In this document: piece after piece, positions 27,669 through 35,107 of the stretch
How the letters are laid out: each line of letters begins with the position of its first letter
Numbering within the stretch: position 1 is the first letter of the stretch
Origin: Acinetobacter tjernbergiae DSM 14971 = CIP 107465
GTDB taxonomy: Bacteria; Pseudomonadota; Gammaproteobacteria; Pseudomonadales; Moraxellaceae
Direction of reading: 5' to 3'
Length of the DNA: 64,000 nucleotides
NCBI RefSeq assembly: GCF_000374425.1
Contig: NZ_KB894356.1
Location: 62,001-126,000, forward strand
The notes under the pieces: generated by a model
The model's input: the letters and a program-made list of their open reading frames with translations, nothing else
What the model was told of the DNA's origin: nothing
Databases searched by the model: none
Made by a program: the position numbers and the translations under genes

Positions 27669-28229
27669 TTAGATAAAGTTTCGTTTAAATTTTTCATGAT
27701 TTTCAATATTGCTTTGAATATCATCGTGATTCCAGATTTGCAATTCCCAAGGAAAATAAAAATTACTTCTGTTTTTAAAGTAAATATGTAAACCGCGATA
27801 GCCTTCTTTGTCCCGCAAATACCAGTTTTTAAGGTTCAGCTCATCTTGCCAGTCATCCAGCAAATCCATCACGCTGTCAATTTCTTCAGTCGTTAAAATA
27901 ATCCGTGCACCAAAAATATCATTCAGCCAATTGTTTACAGGGTATTGGTCTTCACGAGCAGAATAGCGCTGGATTTTATCATCAATACTTTCACGGGTTT
28001 TGACGCGATAAAAATATTTGATGTCAATATCTGCGGTCATCAAGTAGTCATTAATGCTTTCGTGCAAGGTTAACCGATATTTATAGATATGCGCAGCAGG
28101 CACATGTCGAATGGTTTTAGACAAGTTAATTTTCTCAATTTTTCCTTGTTCAAAATAATCCTTGGAAAAATGATGATGCAAGCGATTGATTTCACCGATG
28201 AGTTGTTTAACTTGACTAATTTTATCCAT
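27669..28229 (-). CDS. RelA/SpoT-domain nucleotide synthetase-like protein inside the hsd operon
   Basis: A 186-residue protein with the RelA/SpoT synthetase fold only, so a small-alarmone-synthetase type. Recognisable elements are YKYRLTLHESINDYLMTADI, NWLNDIFGARIILTTEEID (the D-x-x-G-x-R element), YRDKEGYRGLHIYF-like GYRGLHIYF near residue 140, and the E-L-Q-I core at FPWELQIWNHDD. Known relatives make (p)ppGpp or, as toxins, pyrophosphorylate tRNA or make (p)ppApp. It sits 17 bp after hsdS and 59 bp before hsdR, in the slot where PrrC sits in EcoprrI. A toxin or alarm role triggered on restriction failure is inferred. Confidence 0.8.
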   Translation of the reverse strand: MDKISQVKQLIGEINRLHHHFSKDYFEQGKIEKINLSKTIRHVPAAHIYKYRLTLHESINDYLMTADIDIKYFYRVKTRESIDDKIQRYSAREDQYPVNNWLNDIFGARIILTTEEIDSVMDLLDDWQDELNLKNWYLRDKEGYRGLHIYFKNRSNFYFPWELQIWNHDDIQSNIENHEKFKRNFI

Positions 28230-28246
28230 GCTTTACTCCGCAGATG

Positions 28247-29473
28247 TCAATGCACTTGGGCTGATGATTGAGGAAAACTTAACAATAAATCACGATAATA
28301 CTCGTACTGCTTTTGGCGTAGCTCAATTTCACGTGGTAAGCCTTCGCTGATAGAACTTGTTAATGCATCGAATTTATCAAGGATATCGACAATGCGTGTT
28401 TGCTCTCCTACAGGAGGCACAGGAATTAATATTTTCGCCATATCCGTTGCCGATACATCAATCACTTTTGTCCCTTTTGCATATCTCCTTTTTTGCTCCG
28501 AAAAGCTAGTTGTTTGGGTGTAATAAGCAAAATATTTTCCTAGAATATAAGGGTTAGGTTTAAATATTGTAGCGTGACCACCTGTTACAGCTTGCTGTTT
28601 CCCTAAGTAAACCAGTGCTTTGCCAACATCTTCTAAATTTTCACTAGTATTAGTAATTACAACATCGCCTGTATCTACTTTCTTGAGTTTTTTTGCCGTT
28701 TCCAAAGATACAAATGATTTTGTCTTTACTGTCGAAAGCCCATAATAGGTATAAATTTGACCATAATGGATAGCTGGAACGCCTGACTCTGTGAAATCCG
28801 CTTTAGGTAAACCATTACCACGAACTAATTCACCCATTTCTGCCAACATTTTCCACTCAACCTCTATCCGCCGTCCGATCTCGTCCGAAGACGAGGATGA
28901 TTCGCTCATATCAAATGTCAACAATTTATCCCTAAAATATTGATATTGTTGATTTCTTAGTTTAAGCTCCGCAGTCAGCTCCGCAGTCAGCTCCGCAGTC
29001 ATAGCGGTAAATGCATCCAAAATTCGGACGATTTCAGCTTGAATTTCAAGGGATTTTTTCGGGTTTTCTGGGCATGGGATAGGTACTGGAATTTTATTCA
29101 AAATTGATTGAGTCAGACTAGGTCTTCCTGAACCAGTATCTAGAGATAGTAAATCAATGGTTTTAACAAAATAATAAAAATATTTTGGAACAATCACTTG
29201 AGTATCAATTTCAGTATAATAAATGGTATCAACGTTCCAAAATGGTGTATCAACGTAAAAAATATTGGTTATAGAGCCTTTCCGTGGAATTAAAACAGTC
29301 GGCTTGTTATATGAGTATGTATCGACATATCCCATAATCCCACCTGATCCATAAACAGGAACATCTCCCTCATTTAAGCCTTTCCAATCTTTTCCATGTT
29401 TTATTTTTGCAACTGAGTCTAATGGGTGCCATTCTACGACTGCACCATTTAATAGTTTTTCCATAAATTTCAT
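28247..29473 (-). CDS. hsdS: type I restriction-modification specificity subunit HsdS
   Basis: A 408-residue HsdS with two target-recognition domains (about 12-160 and 205-365), each followed by a conserved helix: [20 protein letters not shown] after the first and [19 protein letters not shown] after the second. Between the first domain and its helix is [12 protein letters not shown], the repeat known from EcoR124-type HsdS, where copy number sets the spacer length of the recognised site. Its start overlaps the hsdM stop as ATGA. The DNA target cannot be predicted by eye. Confidence 0.93.
   Translation of the reverse strand: MKFMEKLLNGAVVEWHPLDSVAKIKHGKDWKGLNEGDVPVYGSGGIMGYVDTYSYNKPTVLIPRKGSITNIFYVDTPFWNVDTIYYTEIDTQVIVPKYFYYFVKTIDLLSLDTGSGRPSLTQSILNKIPVPIPCPENPKKSLEIQAEIVRILDAFTAMTAELTAELTAELKLRNQQYQYFRDKLLTFDMSESSSSSDEIGRRIEVEWKMLAEMGELVRGNGLPKADFTESGVPAIHYGQIYTYYGLSTVKTKSFVSLETAKKLKKVDTGDVVITNTSENLEDVGKALVYLGKQQAVTGGHATIFKPNPYILGKYFAYYTQTTSFSEQKRRYAKGTKVIDVSATDMAKILIPVPPVGEQTRIVDILDKFDALTSSISEGLPREIELRQKQYEYYRDLLLSFPQSSAQVH
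28965..29000 (-). repeat. three 12-bp TAEL-coding repeats in hsdS
   Basis: AGCTCCGCAGTC (plus-strand form) occurs three times in perfect tandem, encoding TAEL three times between the HsdS domains. In EcoR124I versus EcoR124II/EcoDXXI, two versus three TAEL copies change the non-specific spacer of the recognition sequence by one base. Confidence 0.95.
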
Positions 29474-31023
29474 GCTACATCCTTCCCTTCAATCTCCGCT
29501 ACTATCGCATCAATCTCTTTACGAAGTTGGTCAATTTTAGCCACCGTGGTTTTTAGCTCGGCATTCAGTTGGACAATATCTATCTGTTCACGGGTGTCCT
29601 CTGCTTCCACGTAACCACTGACAGACAGGTTGTAGTCGTTGGATTGAATCGTATCGAACGACACAGATTGAGCGAAATGTTCAACATCGGCTTTGCTATC
29701 AAACACCTGCATAATCTGTTCAATGTGTGCATCGGTCAAAATATTGTTATTGGTTTCTTTTTTAAATAAGCCACTCGCATCAATAAACTGAGTGGTATTT
29801 TCGGTTTTATGCTTAGACAACACCAAAATATTCACAGCAATGGTTGTGCCATAAAACAAGTTCGGTGCAAGTGAAATGACCGTTTCAACATAGTTGTTAT
29901 CGACCAAATATTGCCGAATTTTCTGCTCTGCACCACCACGATAAAAAATGCCAGGGAAGCAAACAATCGCTGCACGACCTTTAGCAGATAAATAACTTAA
30001 CGCATGCAACACAAAGGCAAAGTCAGCTTTAGATTTAGGAGCTAGTACACCTGCTGGAGCAAAACGTTCATCATTGATTAAAGTTGGGTCATCCGAACCA
30101 ATCCATTTCACCGAATACGGTGGATTAGACACAATCGCGTCAAAAGGTTTGTCATCGCCAAAGTGCGGTTCTTTTAAGGTATCGCCTAACTGGATATTAA
30201 ACTTGTCGTAGTTAATGTTATGCAAAAACATGTTCATACGTGCAAGGTTATAGGTGGTATGATTCAGCTCTTGTCCCCAAAAACCGTCTTCGATAATGTG
30301 AGCATCAAAGTGTTTTTTGGCTTGTAAAAGCAAAGAACCCGAACCGCAAGCAGGGTCATAAATTTTATTGACAGTTGTTTGTTTATGCATGGCAAGCTGG
30401 GCAATCAACTTGGATACATGCTGCGGAGTGAAAAATTCTCCTCCTGATTTTCCTGCATTGGCAGCATAGTTAGAAATCAGAAACTCATAGGCATCACCAA
30501 ACAGGTCGATATGACTGCCTTGAAAATCCCCAAAATCTAACCCTGCTACGCCCTTGAGAACAGCAGCCAATCGGATATTTTTATCTTTGACAGTATTACC
30601 CAAACGGTTACTAGTGGTATCAAAGTCAGCAAATAGGCCTTTAATATCCTGCTCCGATGGGTAGCCATTGGCTGAACTTTCAATACTAGCGAAGATGGCA
30701 GCTAAGTCGGTATTCAGACTCTCGTTATTATTCGCATTTTTAGCAATATTGCCGAACAATTGACTTGGGTAAATAAAGTAACCCTTGGTTTTAATCGCAT
30801 CATCTTTGATCTCTACCGTAATAACTTGGTCAGAAAGTTCGGCGTATTTGATGCTGTCATCACCACCTTCGATATAACTGGCAAAATTTTCACTAATAAA
30901 GCGATAAAACAGCGTACCCAAGACATATTGTTTAAAGTCCCAACCATCAACTGCGCCACGGACATCGTTGGCGATCTGCCAGATTTGGCGTTGCAGTGCT
31001 GCGCGTTGTTGGGTACTGGTCAT
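29470..31023 (-). CDS. hsdM: type I restriction-modification methyltransferase HsdM
   Basis: A 517-residue N6-adenine methyltransferase subunit. It shows the N-terminal HsdM helical domain ([14 protein letters not shown]), [17 protein letters not shown], the SAM-binding [12 protein letters not shown] near residue 225 and catalytic NPPYSVKW near residue 300. It is the first gene of the hsdM-hsdS-relA-like-hsdR operon. ATG at 31023 lies about 40 bp downstream of a perfect palindrome that may be an operator. Confidence 0.95.
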   Translation of the reverse strand: MTSTQQRAALQRQIWQIANDVRGAVDGWDFKQYVLGTLFYRFISENFASYIEGGDDSIKYAELSDQVITVEIKDDAIKTKGYFIYPSQLFGNIAKNANNNESLNTDLAAIFASIESSANGYPSEQDIKGLFADFDTTSNRLGNTVKDKNIRLAAVLKGVAGLDFGDFQGSHIDLFGDAYEFLISNYAANAGKSGGEFFTPQHVSKLIAQLAMHKQTTVNKIYDPACGSGSLLLQAKKHFDAHIIEDGFWGQELNHTTYNLARMNMFLHNINYDKFNIQLGDTLKEPHFGDDKPFDAIVSNPPYSVKWIGSDDPTLINDERFAPAGVLAPKSKADFAFVLHALSYLSAKGRAAIVCFPGIFYRGGAEQKIRQYLVDNNYVETVISLAPNLFYGTTIAVNILVLSKHKTENTTQFIDASGLFKKETNNNILTDAHIEQIMQVFDSKADVEHFAQSVSFDTIQSNDYNLSVSGYVEAEDTREQIDIVQLNAELKTTVAKIDQLRKEIDAIVAEIEGKDVA

Positions 31024-31063
31024 TTACAAATCCTGTAAAAAAAATAAGAATCAAAGTTAAAAC

Positions 31064-31089
31064 GAATATTAACCTATAAGTTAATATTC
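31064..31089. promoter_or_regulatory. perfect palindrome upstream of hsdM
   Basis: GAATATTAAC and GTTAATATTC form a 10-bp perfect dyad with a six-base centre, 41 bp upstream of the hsdM start. It has the size and position of a repressor operator. No control-protein gene adjoins it, so the binding protein is unknown. Confidence 0.55.
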
Positions 31090-31150
31090 AAATACAAGAT
31101 AAATCAACAATTAGACTTGATTATCCACTCATTCATTAAGCCTCGGACAG

Positions 31151-31181
31151 ATATAAAAAATAAAAGGGAACCGAAGCTCCC
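31151..31181 (-). terminator. intrinsic terminator of the RDF-like gene
   Basis: On the minus strand GGGAGC-TTCG-GTTCCC forms a six-pair stem with a TTCG tetraloop, followed by TTTTATTTTTT. It lies 30 bp after the stop of the gene ending at 31211 and insulates the hsd promoter region. Confidence 0.88.
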
Positions 31182-31210
31182 AAGTTTATCGATTCTGTAA
31201 TTAAACAGTA

Positions 31211-32140
31211 TCAATTCACCACCCTAACGCTACCTTGCAAACTCTGCTGGATATCCTGCACAAAATCCTGCCCTTGATTAAACTTAGGCTTGGTTTTGGC
31301 TTTCGATTTAGGTTGTACTTGTTCGACCTCAGAATTTTCATTCGTATAAAATTCTTCAACTAAATCCAAGCCCTCTTCAGCATTCATCTCAAACTGTGCA
31401 TTGGCAAAACCCTGCCTTGCAATTTGATCTAGTCCTTCCTGATTAAACCCTGCCTGCTTAATCTGCTGATCCATCTCAAGTGCTGTTTGAATCGCATCCT
31501 GTAAATGAGTGCCATCTCTGAGTGTTAAATCCACGTAATAGACAGGGGTGCGATAGCTTTGCGTAGTGGACTTTCCTCTCAATGTCAGTTGTAGAGGTAA
31601 GCATGACAGTAAACCATTGGATGATGCATGGTAATAGCTGAGTCGTGCAGCTAAGGTACGGATACTGTTAAAGCCAGTGGTTCTAAAGATAAATGTTCCC
31701 AGTTCATCCGACTCATCTAAATTGACATGCAAACGCCCATAAGGCTTACAGTTCCCTCCTTGAGCTAAAGGACATAAATCAGGGGATGGGCAGGAATGTT
31801 GTTCTACGCCTTGATTGGTGAGTCGCTGACAGGTTTCACCATTGCCTACACAAACAGGTCGTCCTGTTTGTCGATCAAATAAGGTGTACTCTGCCCTTAG
31901 GTTTAGCTCTGGATCATTGAAGATCATCCGTACTGGAATGGTACGGAGTTTTTGATTCGGTGCTTTACTGCGTAATTGCTCATCGAGCGGATGTTTGACC
32001 CATCCCTCCTTGCTTTGAATTTGACTGGTAATGGTAAATTGATCGTCCTTTTCAGGCAGACGTTTACCGTTCTTTTCAACGACTTTACCGATACTGATAC
32101 GTCCAAGGATCGGTGGTGTAATCGCTAAGCCTTTAATCAT
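31211..32140 (-). CDS. Cys-rich phage-type protein resembling Gp3-like recombination directionality factors
   Basis: A 309-residue protein beginning MIKGLAITPPILGRISIGKV, a start typical of the family annotated as 'hydrolase or metal-binding protein' and related to serine-integrase recombination directionality factors (Gp3-like). A metal-binding cluster is visible: CVGNGETCQRL, HSCPSPDLCPLAQG and GNCKPYGRLHV. The C-terminal tail is low-complexity and lysine-rich. In Acinetobacter elements it travels with YqaJ and DUF932 genes, as here. The island's integrase is a tyrosine recombinase, so a direct RDF role is uncertain; a DNA-metabolism role is likely. Confidence 0.65.
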   Translation of the reverse strand: MIKGLAITPPILGRISIGKVVEKNGKRLPEKDDQFTITSQIQSKEGWVKHPLDEQLRSKAPNQKLRTIPVRMIFNDPELNLRAEYTLFDRQTGRPVCVGNGETCQRLTNQGVEQHSCPSPDLCPLAQGGNCKPYGRLHVNLDESDELGTFIFRTTGFNSIRTLAARLSYYHASSNGLLSCLPLQLTLRGKSTTQSYRTPVYYVDLTLRDGTHLQDAIQTALEMDQQIKQAGFNQEGLDQIARQGFANAQFEMNAEEGLDLVEEFYTNENSEVEQVQPKSKAKTKPKFNQGQDFVQDIQQSLQGSVRVVN

Positions 32141-32244
32141 GTTAGTTTTCCTCTAAATAAAATTTTACTGTTGACCCTTTGTTATGTAAGCAAATACAAA
32201 ACCGTTTAAAGATCAGATGAAATGCAAAGACCGCCATTATTAGT

Positions 32245-32269
32245 CCACCGCTCCTTCGGGAGTCGGTGG
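32245..32269. terminator. strong GC-rich hairpin downstream of yqaJ
   Basis: CCACCG-CTCC-TTCG-GGAG-T-CGGTGG forms a ten-pair stem with a TTCG tetraloop and one bulged T. It sits between yqaJ and the RDF-like gene. A clear T-run does not follow directly on the minus strand; T6 occurs a little further on the plus strand. It could be a terminator or an mRNA-processing structure. Confidence 0.5.
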
Positions 32270-32323
32270 ATCGGGGTGGTTTTTTGCGCTTTTTGGAAGA
32301 TTGGAAATATCGATGTGATGAAT

Positions 32324-33364
32324 TCAGTCATCGGTATAGATCTGAAAACGTCGCGTCCCTACTTTACTTTGTGGAAACTGTTCAAGCATTTCAGGATGAA
32401 GTTTGAGTAAGGCTTTACTGTCTAAACTGATTGAATCTTTGGATTTCTTCCACGTCACTGATCCATTGGCAAAGGTTGCTCGTTCAGCATCCCTCATCAA
32501 CATCTGGATTTGATGCTTAGTTTCATCAAAGTTGTTTTGATGTTTTTCAATGTGATGCTTTTCTTGGATCAGTTGAGTAAACAATTGATTGGCTTGTTCG
32601 TTATGACTCAAGTCTTCAACAGTCAACGGAATATGTTGTGGATAAAGCTGCTGTATGGCTTTAGCTGCCGATTCACTGGCATCGACATCAGGTGGTGTGT
32701 CTTTTTCCACACACTCCCAGAAGTAACGTTCTGCATTGATGATATGTTTGATCACAGATTCGGAGCGCGTCACTTTGAAGATTTTGGTTTCATGTCCACA
32801 GATCAGCACACAAACATGTGCTGCTTGTTTGCCTGTCACTGCCAATTGATGTTGTACCTGACACAAGACATATAAAGGCACACCATCTCGCCAAAGTTTT
32901 GCGCCGTACTCACCTGCTGTTTTGCATTCCAGAATTTGGACTTCATTGCTACCCACAACGGAGTAGTCCAGATTGGCAAGCATAAAATGTTTATCAGGAT
33001 CTGGATGCTGAAGCACTGCATTGATTCTGCGTACCTTGTTATTGGTATGCATGCTGTAGTACTCAGCGACCAATGGCTCTAGCTGCTTACCCCAATATAG
33101 TGGAGCGACACCTGAACTTTCATCTTCAATCGATTGTTTGACTCGCCCTGTCTTGATCATCCAAAGTTCGAGCATCGACATATAGGGATTCAATCCACAG
33201 GCTGCTGCACAATCACTACTGCCAATGCCTTGTCGTCTGACTTCAAGCCAGTCAGATTGAGTCATATTTTTGGTATTGACCAAGCGTTTTGCTGTAAACA
33301 GCTTTGGGGCAATAAAGGGTTTGCTGGCTTGTTGAATGGATGGGTTTAATATTGCTGTATTCAT
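32324..33364 (-). CDS. YqaJ-type viral recombinase nuclease
   Basis: A 346-residue lambda-exonuclease/YqaJ-family nuclease. Marks are WLEVRRQGIGSSDCAAACGL near residue 40, YWGKQLEPLVAEYY, FMLANLDYSV (the D) and EVQILECKTAGEYGAKLW with the E-x-K of the PD-(D/E)xK site. It degrades one strand of DNA ends for phage-type annealing recombination. The frame is open from 33421, but ATG at 33364 with GAGGAAGC upstream is the likely start. The partner annealing protein is not obvious; the adjacent genes are DUF932 and the RDF-like protein. Confidence 0.85.
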   Translation of the reverse strand: MNTAILNPSIQQASKPFIAPKLFTAKRLVNTKNMTQSDWLEVRRQGIGSSDCAAACGLNPYMSMLELWMIKTGRVKQSIEDESSGVAPLYWGKQLEPLVAEYYSMHTNNKVRRINAVLQHPDPDKHFMLANLDYSVVGSNEVQILECKTAGEYGAKLWRDGVPLYVLCQVQHQLAVTGKQAAHVCVLICGHETKIFKVTRSESVIKHIINAERYFWECVEKDTPPDVDASESAAKAIQQLYPQHIPLTVEDLSHNEQANQLFTQLIQEKHHIEKHQNNFDETKHQIQMLMRDAERATFANGSVTWKKSKDSISLDSKALLKLHPEMLEQFPQSKVGTRRFQIYTDD

Positions 33365-33410
33365 ATCTTGCTTCCTCATTTTTATATGGGTGATGGCAAA
33401 TAAAGGGCAT

Positions 33411-33438
33411 AAAAAAACCACACCCGAAGATGTGGTTT
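33411..33438 (-). terminator. intrinsic terminator after the DUF932 gene
   Basis: On the minus strand AAACCACA-TC-TTCG-GG-TGTGGTTT forms an eight-pair stem, followed by a run of T. It lies between the DUF932 stop and the yqaJ start, so yqaJ depends on read-through or its own promoter. Confidence 0.8.
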
Positions 33439-33519
33439 AATTATTTTTAAAATGTAAATTTATCTTTAGAATCCAAAGGATAAGTCTAACTCTCCATTGA
33501 AAAAACTTAACCTTTTACA

Positions 33520-34563
33520 CTATGACACCATGCGTAAAGCCTGTTCTAGTCCACGTTGCTTGATCGCTGCTCCTGCACCAAACCAAGCTGAATCGAGTCG
33601 ATGATCTGTACTCATTGCACGACGCTCGTGGTCAATAAATTCCGTAATCGAACAGAGTAATCCGTAAGCCGTGTCCTTAGACGATGAAAGTGTTGCACCA
33701 CGTCCCTGACCGTTAAACATGTCCATTGCTTTAGTCATCGCCTTGGCATTTGGCTCAGCTTTTTCCTTGGCATTTGCCTGTGCTGTCTGAGTTGCAACAT
33801 CACGGTAGAACTGAATAATATTTTCTTCCTGATCTGCAATGCTCATTGTGGTGTTATTAAATACCGCATCAAAATAGGCTGCGGCTTCAGACTGGGTGAC
33901 TTTACGCTGACTGAGCTGCTTCATCTCATACATGTGTTCATCCCATGCACGAACTGAAATACCCAATTGCTGTTTGACCTTATCTGCATCAAACTTGGTG
34001 CTATGCGGAACTTTCACTACACCTGCACTACTGTTCTGTCCACGTAAAGCAATCGCTAAAGTATTGTTACAGACGACACGGATGGAAGTGAATTGTGCGG
34101 TTGTCGCAAGCGTACCGTCACATGCAGTTGCAAGAAGAATATAGCCATTACTGACATCCTTTCCTTTGAGTGCTGAACTTTGCCCTGTCCGTGCCAATGC
34201 CCAAAATTTCTTGCCGCCTTTAAGTACTCCTGCGGTTTCCAGCTCAAAGCCTGATTGTTCCGTCAGATCACGATAGAATTCTAAAATCTCTCGGGGTTGG
34301 ACTTCCTGAAAACGTTGACTGACGACTGACAAGGGCGCATGGGTATCAGAACGGTACAGTACGCGCTGTTCTTCATACGGCATGATGATGCTTTGCCCAC
34401 GTTCATTCTGTGCCATATAACTGACATTGGATGACTCAATACGCCAGTCCATACCTGCCTGTTGTGCCCAGATTTCAATCGGTTGGTTTTGACTTAGTTG
34501 ATTCCCTAGTCCATGCCAAGGGGTTTCACCGACATAAGCCATTTGTTCAAGTTGATGTGCCAT
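33520..34563 (-). CDS. DUF932 (phage/plasmid-like) protein
   Basis: A 347-residue DUF932 protein. The start MAHQLEQMAYVGETPWHGLG and the segments YRSDTHAPLSVVSQRFQEVQ, FWALARTG and SIRVVCNNTLAIAL are typical of this family, common on plasmids and phages of Acinetobacter. The function is unknown, though neighbours (YqaJ, RDF-like) point to DNA metabolism. Glu/Ala/Lys-rich low complexity occurs near residue 260. It lies 44 bp after the 95-residue zinc-ribbon gene. Confidence 0.85.
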   Translation of the reverse strand: MAHQLEQMAYVGETPWHGLGNQLSQNQPIEIWAQQAGMDWRIESSNVSYMAQNERGQSIIMPYEEQRVLYRSDTHAPLSVVSQRFQEVQPREILEFYRDLTEQSGFELETAGVLKGGKKFWALARTGQSSALKGKDVSNGYILLATACDGTLATTAQFTSIRVVCNNTLAIALRGQNSSAGVVKVPHSTKFDADKVKQQLGISVRAWDEHMYEMKQLSQRKVTQSEAAAYFDAVFNNTTMSIADQEENIIQFYRDVATQTAQANAKEKAEPNAKAMTKAMDMFNGQGRGATLSSSKDTAYGLLCSITEFIDHERRAMSTDHRLDSAWFGAGAAIKQRGLEQALRMVS

Positions 34564-34607
34564 AGTTTTATTCCTTTTTAAAATAATGTTAAAAATTGGA
34601 TCTGTTC

Positions 34608-34895
34608 TTAATTCAGATATTGGATGGGGAACTTTTGGTAGCAGTTATGACAGAAGCACAAGCTTTGCTGCGGAGGTGTGCTTTGCTCTGTAAATGAATT
34701 AAACAAACCACCGAGTACAGTTCCTGCAATTCCTCCAACGATGGGAGGAAGGTTCAAAGACTTCGCAACAGTTGTGCCTAAGGCACCTAATGCTGTGGGT
34801 GATGCAAGATTTGATAATGTTGAATTTGCTTGTTGTATGTTTGCTTCAACAATCATGATGTCGGTTGAATGACAAAAGGGGCAATTCAAGCTCAT
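34608..34895 (-). CDS. small zinc-ribbon protein with glycine-rich hydrophobic core
   Basis: A 95-residue protein, ATG at 34895 with TAGGAG upstream; the longer frame from 34973 crosses a hairpin and is rejected. It has two Cys pairs, CPFC at residues 5-8 and CFCHNC near the end, which may together bind one zinc. Between them lies a Gly/Ala-rich hydrophobic segment (LPPIVGGIAGTVLGGLF) that could insert in a membrane or pack as a glycine-zipper. Unknown family. Confidence 0.65.
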   Translation of the reverse strand: MSLNCPFCHSTDIMIVEANIQQANSTLSNLASPTALGALGTTVAKSLNLPPIVGGIAGTVLGGLFNSFTEQSTPPQQSLCFCHNCYQKFPIQYLN

Positions 34896-34920
34896 GACTC
34901 GACTCCTAAATTCAGGGCAT

Positions 34921-34947
34921 AAAAAAACCTGCACGATGGCAGGCTTT
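34921..34947 (-). terminator. hairpin with T-run ahead of the zinc-ribbon gene
   Basis: On the minus strand AAGCCTGC and GCAGGTT pair around a short loop and run into seven T, 26 bp before the zinc-ribbon gene. No minus-strand gene lies upstream inside the window before the plus-strand OLD gene, so it is either the terminator of a lost gene or a leader attenuator. Confidence 0.6.
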
Positions 34948-35107
34948 AATTTCATATTTTCATGTGTACTCAAAAGAGCTTCATGATTCTCATTAGGATG
35001 TTATGGTTTTGATTTTTTTTAGATTTAGATAAATTAATATAGGATGATTAATTAAAGTGTGATAGATGTTTAATATCTTTTTAAAACAAATATTTTGAAG
35101 GTTTCAT

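Noticed and set aside
31211-32140. Firm call of recombination directionality factor
   Set aside because: The island encodes a tyrosine integrase, while Gp3-like factors serve serine integrases; the family resemblance alone does not prove this role.
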